Shown: in pieces, positions 18,594-28,712 of the stretch | Layout: every line of letters begins with the position of its first letter | Numbering within the stretch: the stretch's first letter is position 1 | DNA from: Ectothiorhodospiraceae bacterium | Lineage (GTDB): Bacteria; Pseudomonadota; Gammaproteobacteria; Nitrococcales; Aquisalimonadaceae | Reading direction: 5' to 3' | Assembly (NCBI GenBank): GCA_020831885.1 | Contig: JAFIFU010000026.1 | Coordinates: 1 to 45,078, forward strand | DNA length: 45,078 nt | The notes under the pieces: generated by a model | Database searches by the model: none | Told to the model about the DNA's origin: nothing | What the model saw: only the letters and a program-made list of their open reading frames with translations | Program-made: the position numbers and the translations under genes

Positions 18594-19697
18594 TCAGGAG
18601 GCCCAGAGTTTCCGGTGGGTGTGAATGGACATGAGAATACCGAAGGCCGCCAGCAGCGTCACCATGGATGTGCCTCCATAGCTGATCAGAGGCAGCGGCA
18701 GGCCCACCACCGGCAGTATCCCGGAGACCATGCCGATGTTGACGAACACATACACGAAAAAGGTCAGCGCGACGCTGCCGGCCACCAGGCGGCCGAAGTT
18801 GTCCTGGGCATTGGCCGCAATGTAAAGGCCGCGGCCGATGATGAACAGGTACAGGCCCAACAGCAGAGCCACGCCGGTCAGCCCGAACTCCTCGCTGAAC
18901 ACGGCGAAGATGAAATCGGTGTGGCGTTCCGGAAGAAAATCCAGGTGGGACTGGGTGCCGTTGAGCCAGCCTTTCCCATAGATGCCCCCGGAGCCGATGG
19001 CGATCGTGGACTGAATGATGTGGTAGCCGGCACCCAGCGGATCCCGCTCCGGGTTGAACAGTGTCAGCACCCGTTGCTTCTGGTACTCATGCATGACGAA
19101 AAACCAGAAAACCGGAGCCAGCGCCGCCACACCACCGATCACGGTGAGCATTACACGCCAGCGCAGCCCGGCCAGGAACAGTACGAAGAAGCCCGCGGCG
19201 CCCACCAGCAGTGCGGTGCCGAGATCGGGCTGCAGCACGATCAGCCCCGTTGGCAGCGCGATCAGGATGGCGGCGACGATCACGTGGGGCAATCGCGGCG
19301 GGAGGTGGCGGTCGCTCAGGTACCAGGCGATCATCAGGGGAATGGCCAGCTTCATCAGCTCCGCTGGCTGGAAGCGGAAGAGGCCCACGTCCAGCCAGCG
19401 CTGAGCCCCCTTCCCCGTGGTGCCGAAAAACAGCACCAGTACCAGCATGCCGAGGGAGGCCAGGAACACCCAGGGTGCCCAGCGACGCAGTGTCAACGGC
19501 GGCACCTGGGCAACCACCAGCATGACGGCGAAGGCCAGTCCAAGCCGCATGAACTGGCGTTGCATGTCTCCCAGGCTTTGATTGGTGGCGCTGTAAAGGG
19601 TGATCAGCCCCACCCCGGAGAGCAGCAGCAGCGCCACCAGCAGCGTGCCGTCCAGATGCAGATGGCGCTGGGTGAAGCTGAGCTTGCTGTTGGGCAT
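18594..19697 (-). CDS. rodA: Rod-shape peptidoglycan glycosyltransferase RodA (SEDS)
   Basis: RodA polymerises lipid II during elongation and works with PBP2. The 367-residue protein has about ten membrane segments. SEDS landmarks include GAQRWLDVGLFRFQPAELMKL, LQPDLGTALL, QSTIAIGSGGIYGKGWLNG, FLPERHTDFIFAVFSEEFGL and the C-terminal PLPLISYGGTSM. ATG 19697 follows the mrdA stop by 1 nt, the standard mrdA-mrdB arrangement. Confidence 0.96.
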   Translation of the reverse strand: MPNSKLSFTQRHLHLDGTLLVALLLLSGVGLITLYSATNQSLGDMQRQFMRLGLAFAVMLVVAQVPPLTLRRWAPWVFLASLGMLVLVLFFGTTGKGAQRWLDVGLFRFQPAELMKLAIPLMIAWYLSDRHLPPRLPHVIVAAILIALPTGLIVLQPDLGTALLVGAAGFFVLFLAGLRWRVMLTVIGGVAALAPVFWFFVMHEYQKQRVLTLFNPERDPLGAGYHIIQSTIAIGSGGIYGKGWLNGTQSHLDFLPERHTDFIFAVFSEEFGLTGVALLLGLYLFIIGRGLYIAANAQDNFGRLVAGSVALTFFVYVFVNIGMVSGILPVVGLPLPLISYGGTSMVTLLAAFGILMSIHTHRKLWAS

Positions 19698-19698
19698 C

Positions 19699-21570
19699 TC
19701 AGGCCTCCGCCTTTCCGTACAGATCCATGTAGGCATCCAGGACTTTGCGCGCCATGGGCGCGGCGACGGCGCCGCCGCTGCCCCCGTTCTCCACGACCAC
19801 TGCCACGGCAACGCGGGGGTTGTCCAGCGGTGCAAAGCCATTGAACAGGGCATGGTCCCGCAGCCGCCGTTCAATCTCGTCCTCGTCGTATTCCTGGTCC
19901 GGGGCCAGACTGAACACCTGCGCCGTGCCGGTTTTTCCGGCCATCCGGTAGCCCAGGTTCTCGGCGATCCCGCGGGCGGTGCCGCGTCGGCCGTGCACCG
20001 TTTCCTCCAGCGATGCGAAGATGTGGTCCCAGAGGGCCCGGTCCCGAACCGAAACCAATTCCTGGAGTGGTTCCACTCCCAGTTCCCGGGTTTCCAGGGA
20101 ACCGTTGTCGTGAATCGCGCGAATGAGCCGGGGGGGCACGCCCTTGCCGCGATTGGCCAGTATGGCCGTGGCCTGTGCCAGTTGCAGGGGCGTTGTCAGG
20201 AAATAGCCCTGCCCGATACCCGTGATGATGGTCTCGCCGTGGAACCACGCCTCCCCGCGGGCGGCCCGTTTCCAGTCCCGGGATGGCAGGATTCCCGCCA
20301 GTTCGCCGGGCATGCCCAGCCCGGGACGGCTGCCGAAGCCGAACCGGGCCAGGAAGGCGTGCAGCCGGTCAATGCCCAGCCGGTAGGCCAGATCGTAGTA
20401 GTAAACATCACAGGATTGGGCCATGGCATCGATGAAGTTCATGTGGCCATGGCCCTGACGACGCCAGCAACGCCAGCGGTGACTGATGCCGGGCAGGGAG
20501 TAATGTCCCGGGCAGAACACGCGGTCGCGGGGCTCCACCGTTCCATGGTCCAGGCCGGCCAGCCCGATGAACGGCTTGATCGTGGAGCCAGGGGGGTACT
20601 GGCCGCGCAGCGCACGGTTGAACAGCGGTTTGTCGGGATCCGTCTGCAGGGAACGGTAGGTTTCCGCGTCCACCCCGTTGACGAACAGATTGGGGTCGTA
20701 CAGCGGCTTGCTGGCCAGGGCGAGGACGTCGCCGTTGCGGACGTCGATGGCGACGATGGAGCCCGCGAAATCCTCCAGCGCGTCTTCCGCGACCCGTTGC
20801 AGCCGGCTGTCGATGGTCAGATAGACATCCTGGCCCGGGTCGGGGCTGACCCGCTCCAGCGGGCGGATGACACGGCCCAGCGCGTTGGTTTCCACCCGCT
20901 GCAGGCCGGCATGGCCATGCAGCAGGTCCTCGAACTGCAGTTCGGCGCCGGTTTTTCCGGTATGGCTGGTGCCGGCGTAACGGCTTTGGTCCAGCCGCCG
21001 GACATCACGCTCATTGAGGCGGCCGACATAGCCCACCGCGTGGACCGCATGGGGGCCGTGGGGATAATGGCGCGTGAGTCGCGCTTCCACGTCCACGCCG
21101 GGGAAGCGGTGCCGGTGCACCGCGAACGCCGCGGTCTCGTCCTCATGCATGCGGACCTTCAGTGGAACCGCCTCGAAACGCCGGGAGCGGCGCAGCAGCG
21201 CGTGAAAACGTTCCAGCTCCCTCTCGGAAACCGGAATGATCGACCGTAGCCCGTCCAGCGTGGCGCTCAGGTCCGGCACCTGTTCGGGGGTGACCAGCAA
21301 CTGGAAGTTCGGCTGGTTCTCGGCCAGGATCAGGCCGTTGCGGTCGTGGATGAGGCCGCGGTTCGGTGGCACCGGCACCAGGCGCATGCGGTTGGCGTGG
21401 CTCAAGGTGGAATAGCGCTCATGCCCGGCCACCTGAAGCTGCAGCATGCGCCCGCCCAGCAGTCCCATGAGGCCCGTGACCCCGACCCCGGCCAGCACCG
21501 CACGCCGCGTGAACAGCGCCTGTTCGCGGCGGGAATCCTTGAGTCGTTCCCGGTCATCACCGCTGGCCAT
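19699..21570 (-). CDS. mrdA: Penicillin-binding protein 2 (elongasome transpeptidase)
   Basis: A class B PBP that crosslinks new peptidoglycan in the Rod complex. The 623-residue protein has an N-terminal membrane anchor (about 22-42), a pedestal domain, and the transpeptidase domain with STIK at 329-332 (nucleophile Ser329), SCD at 386-388 and KTGTAQ at 546-551. Spacings match E. coli PBP2. It starts 3 nt after the mreD stop. Confidence 0.96.
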   Translation of the reverse strand: MASGDDRERLKDSRREQALFTRRAVLAGVGVTGLMGLLGGRMLQLQVAGHERYSTLSHANRMRLVPVPPNRGLIHDRNGLILAENQPNFQLLVTPEQVPDLSATLDGLRSIIPVSERELERFHALLRRSRRFEAVPLKVRMHEDETAAFAVHRHRFPGVDVEARLTRHYPHGPHAVHAVGYVGRLNERDVRRLDQSRYAGTSHTGKTGAELQFEDLLHGHAGLQRVETNALGRVIRPLERVSPDPGQDVYLTIDSRLQRVAEDALEDFAGSIVAIDVRNGDVLALASKPLYDPNLFVNGVDAETYRSLQTDPDKPLFNRALRGQYPPGSTIKPFIGLAGLDHGTVEPRDRVFCPGHYSLPGISHRWRCWRRQGHGHMNFIDAMAQSCDVYYYDLAYRLGIDRLHAFLARFGFGSRPGLGMPGELAGILPSRDWKRAARGEAWFHGETIITGIGQGYFLTTPLQLAQATAILANRGKGVPPRLIRAIHDNGSLETRELGVEPLQELVSVRDRALWDHIFASLEETVHGRRGTARGIAENLGYRMAGKTGTAQVFSLAPDQEYDEDEIERRLRDHALFNGFAPLDNPRVAVAVVVENGGSGGAVAAPMARKVLDAYMDLYGKAEA

Positions 21571-21573
21571 GGT

Positions 21574-22062
21574 TTACTGAACCCCGTAGTAACGGCGCAC
21601 GCTGCGCATGATGACGAACAGCCAGGGCCAGACCAGCGTACCCACCAACGGCGGCAGCCAGTACTCCGGCCCCGGGTGCGGGCGTCCGATCAGGCCATTG
21701 ATCCAGATCTGAATGAGTTGTGTCATGGCCAGCAGCACAAGGACGATGCCGGCCTGTTGCATCAGCGGATAGACCCGGATCCGCTGGTGGAGTTTCACCA
21801 CCAGGTAGGTGAGCAGTACATAAGCCAGCGCGTGCTGTCCCAGCAGGGAACCCTGCAGCGCATCCTGCCCCAGCCCCGCCAGGAAGCCGACAACCACGCC
21901 AACGCGATGCGGCACCGCCATGCACCAGTAGATCAGGACCAGCGCCACCCATTCCGGGCGCGCCATGCGGGCCCAGTCGGGCAGCGGCAAGATGGTCAGG
22001 GCGTAGGCTGCCAGAATGCTCATCAGGATCACGGTTCCGCCGCGGTGTGGAGCCAGGGTCAT
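21574..22062 (-). CDS. mreD: Rod shape-determining protein MreD
   Basis: A 162-residue integral membrane protein with about five hydrophobic helices, the size and position expected of MreD. It bridges MreC and the RodA-PBP2 complex. Recognisable features are RPEWVALVLIYWCMAVPHRVGVVVGF and GLGQDALQGSLLGQHAL. The ATG at 22062 overlaps the mreC stop by 4 nt. Confidence 0.92.
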   Translation of the reverse strand: MTLAPHRGGTVILMSILAAYALTILPLPDWARMARPEWVALVLIYWCMAVPHRVGVVVGFLAGLGQDALQGSLLGQHALAYVLLTYLVVKLHQRIRVYPLMQQAGIVLVLLAMTQLIQIWINGLIGRPHPGPEYWLPPLVGTLVWPWLFVIMRSVRRYYGVQ

Positions 22063-23009
22063 GGAACCCCGTCCCCGTCCTGGAATCCCGCATCGTCCAT
22101 CGGCGCATCGCTGATCTCCTCGTAGTCGCCACCGCGTCGCCGGGTGCGGACCAGCAGCATTTCCCGGCTGCGGTCGAGTTTGGCTGTGGGTTCCGCCACC
22201 ACGCGGGCAAAGGGTTGCCCGGGCTCCCGAACCACTTCCGTGACCCGGGCCACCGGATAGCCCACGGGGAAGCCGCCACCCAGGCCGGAGCTCACCAGCA
22301 GATCGCCTTCACGGATGTCGGCATTGTTCGGCAGGTGGGGCAGTTCCAGTGCGCGCAGACTGCCGCTTCCGAATGCGATGGTCCGGAGCCCGTTGCGGTT
22401 CACCTGGATCGGGAGGGCGTGGCTGGGGTCGGTGATCAGACGCACCACGGCGCTGGACCGTCCCACCGTGTCCACCTGTCCCATGATGCCGTGGGCATCC
22501 AGCACCGGTTGGCCCGGGAACACACCGTGGCGGCTGCCCTTGTCCACCTGAATGATGTGCCGGTAGGGGTCCAGATCCACACGCATCAGTTCCGCAATGA
22601 GCACGGCTTCCTCCACCTCGTAGGAGGATTCCAGCAGGCTCTGCAGGCGGATATTCTCCCGCTCGAGCTGATCCAGGCGCTGCAGCCTGGCCTCGTAAAG
22701 CATGTGCTGGTTGCGCAGCCGGGCATTCTCTTCCAGAAGCGCACGGCGGCTGCTGAGCCGTTCGACCAGGTACTCCCCCATGTCGAAGGGGAGGTTGACC
22801 AGGAAATGCATCGGGTAGGCGGCGGTCTGCACGGCTTCACGGACCGGTGCGGAAAGGTGCTGGCGATGGTCGAGCGTCATCAGTCCCACCGACACCAGGG
22901 CCAGCAGGATCAGTCGGGTGGTCAGCGATGGGCCGCGAGCGAATAAGGGCTTGATAGGTCCACCCGTCGTTTGCCAATGTGCCGAAACCTGCCGCAGCTC
23001 CGACGGCAC
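22059..23009 (-). CDS. mreC: Rod shape-determining protein MreC
   Basis: A 316-residue periplasmic scaffold anchored by one N-terminal helix (about 30-46), then a coiled coil (about 85-130) and the MreC beta domain (GVFPGQPVLDAHGIMGQVD onward). It activates PBP2-RodA. The start is uncertain: GTG 23009 is the only standard start that covers the family motif KPLFARGPSLTTRL but it lacks a Shine-Dalgarno, and 17-18 non-family residues precede the motif. An ATC codon just before that motif has GGTGG upstream but would be a very rare start. Confidence 0.93.
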   Translation of the reverse strand: MPSELRQVSAHWQTTGGPIKPLFARGPSLTTRLILLALVSVGLMTLDHRQHLSAPVREAVQTAAYPMHFLVNLPFDMGEYLVERLSSRRALLEENARLRNQHMLYEARLQRLDQLERENIRLQSLLESSYEVEEAVLIAELMRVDLDPYRHIIQVDKGSRHGVFPGQPVLDAHGIMGQVDTVGRSSAVVRLITDPSHALPIQVNRNGLRTIAFGSGSLRALELPHLPNNADIREGDLLVSSGLGGGFPVGYPVARVTEVVREPGQPFARVVAEPTAKLDRSREMLLVRTRRRGGDYEEISDAPMDDAGFQDGDGVP

Positions 23010-23102
23010 TCATCATACCGCGGCTTATTATCATAAACCTTGAACTGGTCGAGCCCGAGAGGCTCTGTTCCGGTGCAGGGCGTGTCTGGAGTCGGGCGTG
23101 AC

Positions 23103-23140
23103 GGGCGCCGGCCGTTTCGAGGCCATCATTGCCGGCGCCC
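23103..23140 (-). promoter_or_regulatory. Stem-loop in the mreB-mreC spacer
   Basis: GGGCGCCGGC (23103-23112) pairs perfectly with GCCGGCGCCC (23131-23140) around an 18-nt loop, in the 177-nt spacer between mreB and mreC. No U-run follows in the minus-strand direction, so it is not a standard terminator. An attenuating or RNase-protecting hairpin that keeps MreB in excess over MreC and MreD would fit its place; that is inference. Confidence 0.45.
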
Positions 23141-23186
23141 CCACGCAGCCGTGCTCAAAGGCTGGTCGGCTTGGCAGTCGATTGCC

Positions 23187-24236
<1,050 letters not shown>

Positions 24237-24259
24237 CTACCTGTCCCAGCGAAGGCGCT

Positions 24260-24288
24260 AATCTAACAACGGGTTAGGGAATGGGCAA
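24260..24288 (-). promoter_or_regulatory. Candidate sigma-70 promoter for mreB
   Basis: On the minus strand TTGCCC (24283-24288) and TAGATT (24260-24265) are 17 nt apart, giving a leader of about 25 nt before mreB. By-eye match. Confidence 0.4.
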
Positions 24289-24360
24289 GCCGGTCAGGAC
24301 CAAGGCCGTGATATCCTTCACGGTTTCTTGTTCCGGTCTGGTCGGGATGCCCGGGCTTGT

Positions 24361-24389
24361 TTGCCATTGTGCACGGGATGCCGGAAAAT
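24361..24389 (+). promoter_or_regulatory. Candidate sigma-70 promoter for gatCAB
   Basis: TTGCCA (24361-24366) and GAAAAT (24384-24389) are separated by 17 nt, about 100 nt upstream of gatC in the divergent gap. By-eye match. Confidence 0.35.
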
Positions 24390-24489
24390 TGCGCCTTTTC
24401 CGTACGCCGGTTTGTCGCTCCGGCCTGCCACCAAACGGCAGAGCGAGGGGAGCGGCAAGCCCCCGCTGATGCCATCGACGGAGCCGTCC

Positions 24490-24777
24490 ATGTCACTGAG
24501 CAATGAGCAGGTCGAAAACATCGCCCATCTGGCGCGGTTGGGCGTGAATGAACAGGATCTGGACACCTACGCCGTCAATCTGTCCCGTATTCTGGAGTTC
24601 GTCGAAGCGCTGGGAACGGTGGACACCAGCGCGGTGGAGCCCTTGGCGCATCCCATTGACATGGTCCAGCGGCTGCGGCCGGACGAAGTCACTGAGTCCG
24701 ACCAGCGTGCGCTGTTCCAGTCTGTCGCACCCAGCGTGGAAGGCGGGCTTTATCTGGTGCCGCGGGTCATCGAATGA
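24490..24777 (+). CDS. gatC: Aspartyl/glutamyl-tRNA(Asn/Gln) amidotransferase subunit C
   Basis: The 95-residue clamp subunit that holds GatA and GatB together. Typical features are the start SLSNEQVENIAHLARLGV and the proline-bearing PLAHPIDMVQRLRPDEV. The ATG has GGAG 6 nt upstream (24480-24483); the frame continues upstream but without family residues. It begins the gatCAB operon. Confidence 0.95.
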   Translation: MSLSNEQVENIAHLARLGVNEQDLDTYAVNLSRILEFVEALGTVDTSAVEPLAHPIDMVQRLRPDEVTESDQRALFQSVAPSVEGGLYLVPRVIE

Positions 24778-24845
24778 GTCCGTCGCCCGTGCCCAACCCG
24801 CATGATATCTCATTCTATGATTAACCAGCGATTGGACGGATAGCC

Positions 24846-26306
24846 GTGAGCGTGCATGACAAGACCGTCTCCGAACTGGCTGCCGGGCTGGCGGCCGGCG
24901 ATTATTCCAGCGAGGAACTGACCCGCGCCTGCCTGCAGCGTATCCGGGAACAGGGCAGCGCACTCAACGCCTTCATCACCGTCACCGAGGAACAGGCCCT
25001 GGATGCCGCGCGTGTCGCCGACCAACAGCGGGCCGCCGGCCGGGCCGGCCCGCTCACTGGTGTGCCCGTGGCGCACAAGGATATTTTCTGCACCCGGGGG
25101 GTGCGCACCAGTTGCGGCTCCCGCATGCTGGACAACTTTGTCTCCCCGTACGATGCCCATGTGGTGGAGCGGCTGAACGCGGCGGGCATGGTGAGCCTGG
25201 GCAAGACCAACATGGATGAGTTCGCCATGGGCTCATCCAACGAAACCAGCTACTACGGACCGGTGAAGAACCCCTGGGATACCCGGGCGGTGCCCGGCGG
25301 ATCTTCCGGTGGTTCCGCGGCCGCGGTGGCGGCCCGTCTGGTGCCCGCCGCCACCGGCACCGATACCGGCGGCTCCATCCGGCAGCCGGCTGCCCTGTGT
25401 GGCATCACCGGGCTCAAGCCCACCTACGGCCGGGTCTCCCGCTATGGCATGATCGCCTTCGCCTCCAGCCTGGACCAGGCCGGTCCCATGGCCCGCACCG
25501 CGGAGGACTGTGCCCTGCTGCTGGAGGCCATGGCCGGTTTCGACCGGCGGGATTCCACCTGCGTGGATCAGCCGGTGCCCCGCTATGGCGAGGCACTGAA
25601 CCGGGATCTGGACGGGCTGACCATCGGTCTGCCCAAGGAGTATTTCGGCGAGGGGCTGGACGCGGACGTGGCCCGGGTGGTGGATGCGGCCATCGAGGAA
25701 TACCGGAAGCTTGGCGTCGCGTTCCGGGAGATCAGCCTGAAGAACACGGCACTGGCCGTTCCGGCCTACTATGTGATCGCCCCGGCCGAGTGTTCCTCCA
25801 ACCTGTCCCGCTTCGACGGTGTGCGCTTCGGCTATCGTTGCGAGAACCCGCGGGACCTGGAAGACCTGTACAAGCGCTCCCGGGGCGAGGCTTTCGGTGC
25901 CGAGGTGAAACGCCGCATTCTGGTGGGCACCTATGCACTGTCCGCCGGTTACTATGACGCCTACTACCTGAAGGCGCAGAAGGTGCGCCGCTTGATCCGC
26001 GACGATTTCCTGGCCGCCTTCAACCAGGTGGACCTGATCCTGGGTCCCACTTCGCCGACGGTGGCCTTCAACCTGGGCGAGCGGGCCGACGACCCGGTGA
26101 GCATGTACTTGTCCGATGTCTACACCATCGCCGTCAACCTGGCCGGTCTGCCGGGCATTTCCCATCCCGCCGGTTTCGCCCATGGTCGGCCGGTGGGCGT
26201 ACAACTGATCGGCGCCCACTTCGATGAGGCGCGCCTGCTGAATGCGGTCCACCGCTATCAGCAGGTGACGGACTGGCACACCCGGGCGCCCGAGGCGTTC
26301 GCCTGA
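24846..26306 (+). CDS. gatA: Aspartyl/glutamyl-tRNA(Asn/Gln) amidotransferase subunit A
   Basis: The glutaminase subunit that frees ammonia for amidation of Asp-tRNA(Asn) or Glu-tRNA(Gln). The 486-residue protein is an amidase-signature enzyme with Lys78 (AHKDIF), cis-Ser153 ([11 protein letters not shown]) and nucleophile Ser177 ([11 protein letters not shown]). It starts with GTG at 24846, with GGAT upstream. It ends 13 nt before the gatB start. Confidence 0.96.
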   Translation: MSVHDKTVSELAAGLAAGDYSSEELTRACLQRIREQGSALNAFITVTEEQALDAARVADQQRAAGRAGPLTGVPVAHKDIFCTRGVRTSCGSRMLDNFVSPYDAHVVERLNAAGMVSLGKTNMDEFAMGSSNETSYYGPVKNPWDTRAVPGGSSGGSAAAVAARLVPAATGTDTGGSIRQPAALCGITGLKPTYGRVSRYGMIAFASSLDQAGPMARTAEDCALLLEAMAGFDRRDSTCVDQPVPRYGEALNRDLDGLTIGLPKEYFGEGLDADVARVVDAAIEEYRKLGVAFREISLKNTALAVPAYYVIAPAECSSNLSRFDGVRFGYRCENPRDLEDLYKRSRGEAFGAEVKRRILVGTYALSAGYYDAYYLKAQKVRRLIRDDFLAAFNQVDLILGPTSPTVAFNLGERADDPVSMYLSDVYTIAVNLAGLPGISHPAGFAHGRPVGVQLIGAHFDEARLLNAVHRYQQVTDWHTRAPEAFA

Positions 26307-26315
26307 GGAGGTGAT
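26306..26315 (+). promoter_or_regulatory. Full-length Shine-Dalgarno of gatB
   Basis: AGGAGGTGAT is a perfect complement to the 16S rRNA 3' end and overlaps the last base of the gatA stop codon. It decides between three in-frame starts (GTG 26311, ATG 26314, ATG 26320) in favour of 26320, since the first two lie inside it. Confidence 0.8.
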
Positions 26316-26319
26316 GACA

Positions 26320-27756
26320 ATGGCATGGGAAGTGGTCATCGGGCTGGAAATCCACGCCCAGCTCGCCACCCGCAGCAAGATCTTCTCCGGCGCCTCAACC
26401 GCCTATGGCGCCGAACCCAACACCCAGGCCTGTGCCGTGGATCTGGGGCTGCCCGGGGTGCTGCCGGTGTTGAACGCCGAGGCCGTGAACATGGCCATCA
26501 AGTTCGGCCTGGCCACCGGCTGCACCATCGCGCCGCGCTCGGTGTTCGCCCGCAAGAATTACTTCTACCCGGACCTGCCCAAGGGCTACCAGATCAGCCA
26601 GTACGAGCTGCCCATCGTCCATAGCGGTGAGGTGCTTATTGCGCTGGAGGATGGCCGCAGCAAGCGCGTGGGGCTGACCCGTGCCCACTTGGAGGAGGAC
26701 GCCGGGAAGTCTCTGCACGAGGGCTTCGAGGGCGTAACCGGCATCGACCTGAACCGGGCCGGTACCCCATTGCTTGAGATTGTTTCCGAGCCGGACATGC
26801 GCTCCGCGAAGGAGGCGGTGGCCTATATGCGCAAAATCCATTCGCTGGTGCGCTACCTGGGCATCTGCGACGGCAACATGCAGGAAGGTTCGTTCCGCTG
26901 CGATGCCAACGTGTCCGTCCGGCCGAAGGGACAGGAGGAACTCGGCACCCGCACCGAGTTGAAGAACCTGAACTCGTTCCGTTTCATCGAGCGCGCCATC
27001 AACTTCGAGGTGGAGCGGCAGATCGACGTGATCGAATCGGGTGGCCAGGTGGTGCAGGAAACGCGCCTGTACGACGCCGATCGCAATGAGACGCGTTCCA
27101 TGCGCACCAAGGAAGAGGCCAACGACTACCGTTACTTCCCCGACCCGGACCTGTTGCCGGTGGAGATCGGGGAGGCGGACATCCAGCGCGCCCGGGCGGA
27201 GCTTCCGGAGCTGCCGGATGCCAAGCGGCAGCGGTTCATGGAGCAGTACGGGCTTTCCGAATCCGATGCCGGGCAGCTCACCGCCTCCCGGGAGCTGGCG
27301 GATTACTACGAGACCGTGGTGGAGGCCTCCGGCGGCGAGGGCAAGCTGTCCGCCAACTGGGTGATCGTGGAGCTGGGCGGGGCGTTGAACCGCGATGATC
27401 TGGATATCGCCGACAGCCCGGTTTCCGCCGCCCGACTCGGCGGCATGCTCAGGCGCATCACCGACAACACCATCTCCGGCAAGATCGCCAAGGATGTGTT
27501 CGATGCCATGTGGCGGGGCGAGGGCGATGCGGATGCGGTTATCGAGGCGAAGGGCCTCAAGCAGGTCACCGATGCCGGTGCCATCGAGGCCATGGTGGAC
27601 GAGGCCATCGCCGCCAATCCGAAGCAGGTGGAGCAGTACAAGGCGGGGAAGGAGAAGTTGCTGGGCTTCTTCGTGGGTCAGGTGATGAAGGCTTCCAAGG
27701 GCAAGGCCAACCCGGCCCAGGTCAACGAACTGCTGAAGAAGAAGCTCAGCGACTGA
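26320..27756 (+). CDS. gatB: Aspartyl/glutamyl-tRNA(Asn/Gln) amidotransferase subunit B
   Basis: GatB binds the misacylated tRNA, phosphorylates its side chain and uses ammonia channelled from GatA. The 478-residue protein has the opening [22 protein letters not shown], the [14 protein letters not shown] and [15 protein letters not shown] motifs, and the C-terminal tRNA-binding YqeY-like tail. It is the third gene of the operon. Its TGA stop is followed after 1 nt by a complete copy of the 20-bp repeat. Confidence 0.96.
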   Translation: MAWEVVIGLEIHAQLATRSKIFSGASTAYGAEPNTQACAVDLGLPGVLPVLNAEAVNMAIKFGLATGCTIAPRSVFARKNYFYPDLPKGYQISQYELPIVHSGEVLIALEDGRSKRVGLTRAHLEEDAGKSLHEGFEGVTGIDLNRAGTPLLEIVSEPDMRSAKEAVAYMRKIHSLVRYLGICDGNMQEGSFRCDANVSVRPKGQEELGTRTELKNLNSFRFIERAINFEVERQIDVIESGGQVVQETRLYDADRNETRSMRTKEEANDYRYFPDPDLLPVEIGEADIQRARAELPELPDAKRQRFMEQYGLSESDAGQLTASRELADYYETVVEASGGEGKLSANWVIVELGGALNRDDLDIADSPVSAARLGGMLRRITDNTISGKIAKDVFDAMWRGEGDADAVIEAKGLKQVTDAGAIEAMVDEAIAANPKQVEQYKAGKEKLLGFFVGQVMKASKGKANPAQVNELLKKKLSD

Positions 27757-27757
27757 A

Positions 27758-27777
27758 GGAAGCACTGATCGATTCCC
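27758..27777 (+). repeat. IS5-like end repeat next to the gatB stop codon
   Basis: GGAAGCACTGATCGATTCCC differs at one position from the copies at 3559 and starts 1 nt after the gatB TGA. It is a single end with no partner in reverse orientation before hslO. Confidence 0.7.
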
Positions 27778-27786
27778 GTGGCCGGC

Positions 27787-27803
27787 GCCCGGCGCCGGGC
27801 TTT
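27787..27803 (+). terminator. Weak hairpin plus TTT after gatB
   Basis: The perfect palindrome GCCCGGCGCCGGGC (27787-27800) is followed by TTT. The stem is very GC-rich but the U-run is only three, so it may attenuate rather than stop transcription into hslO, whose start is 22 nt further on. Confidence 0.4.
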
Positions 27804-27821
27804 CCGGTCATGGAGGTCGCC

Positions 27822-28706
27822 ATGTCGGCGCCACCGGATCCGCAGGAGCGGTTTGTGGTCGAATTGGCCAACGTGCGGGGCGAGCTGATCCACCTGGATC
27901 AGACCTACCGCGAGGTGCTCAGTCGGCGCGCCTACCCGGAGCCGGTGGCCCGCCTGCTGGGCGAAGCCATGGCGGCGGCCGGGCTGCTGTCGTCGATCCT
28001 CAAGTTCCGGGGCTCATTGATCCTGCAGGTGCAGGGGGACGGCCCGATCACCATGCTGGTGGCCAATGCCAGCCACGATCAGGCCATGCGCGCCGTGGCG
28101 CGACACGAGGATGAGCCTGTTGGCGAGGGGGGGCTTCCCGAGCTGTGCCGGAACGGGTACCTGGCCATCACCATCGACCCGGAAGGGGATCGGGACCGCT
28201 ACCAGGGGATCGTCAGCCTGGACCGACCGGGCCTGGCGGAGGCGGTGGACAACTATTTCTCCCAGTCGGAACAGCTTCCGACCCGCGTCTGGCTGGCCTG
28301 CGATGGCAAGCGGGCTGCGGGTCTGCTGTTGCAGCGCCTGCCGGGAGAGGATCCGCACGGGGACGCCGACGCCTGGAACCGGGCCGAACAACTGGCGTCC
28401 ACGATCACCGGCGACGAACTGCTGGATCTGGACAGCCGGGAGATCATCCGCCGCCTGTTCCACGAGGAAACCATCCGGCTATTCGATCCCGTCCCGGTAC
28501 GATTCCATTGTTCCTGCTCCCGGGCGCGGCTGGCGGCGGCCATCCAGGCCATGGGGCGGGAGGAGGCGGAGAGCATACTGCGGGATGAAGGACTCATTCA
28601 TGCGGAATGCGATTTCTGCGGACAGGATTACACCTTCGATGCGGTGGACGTGGAACAGGCGTTCAGTGCCGGTGGCAGCGAACTCCCCGGGGATACGCAG
28701 CACTGA
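27822..28706 (+). CDS. hslO: Redox-regulated chaperone Hsp33
   Basis: Hsp33 is a cytoplasmic holdase switched on by oxidation: a C-terminal zinc centre loses zinc, forms disulfides and unfolds. The 294-residue protein keeps the four cysteines as CxC (230, 232) and CxxC (263, 266), almost the E. coli positions. Other matches are GPITMLVANAS and YQGIVSLDRPGLAEAVDNYFSQSEQLPTRVWLA. ATG 27822 has GGAGGT just upstream; ATG 27810 in frame lies before that site and is unlikely. It converges on moeB with a 6-nt gap. Confidence 0.95.
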   Translation: MSAPPDPQERFVVELANVRGELIHLDQTYREVLSRRAYPEPVARLLGEAMAAAGLLSSILKFRGSLILQVQGDGPITMLVANASHDQAMRAVARHEDEPVGEGGLPELCRNGYLAITIDPEGDRDRYQGIVSLDRPGLAEAVDNYFSQSEQLPTRVWLACDGKRAAGLLLQRLPGEDPHGDADAWNRAEQLASTITGDELLDLDSREIIRRLFHEETIRLFDPVPVRFHCSCSRARLAAAIQAMGREEAESILRDEGLIHAECDFCGQDYTFDAVDVEQAFSAGGSELPGDTQH

Positions 28707-28712
28707 TCCGGG

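Noticed and set aside
19600-21249. 549-codon plus-strand frame opposite mrdA
   Set aside because: PBP2 with all three catalytic motifs occupies the other strand.
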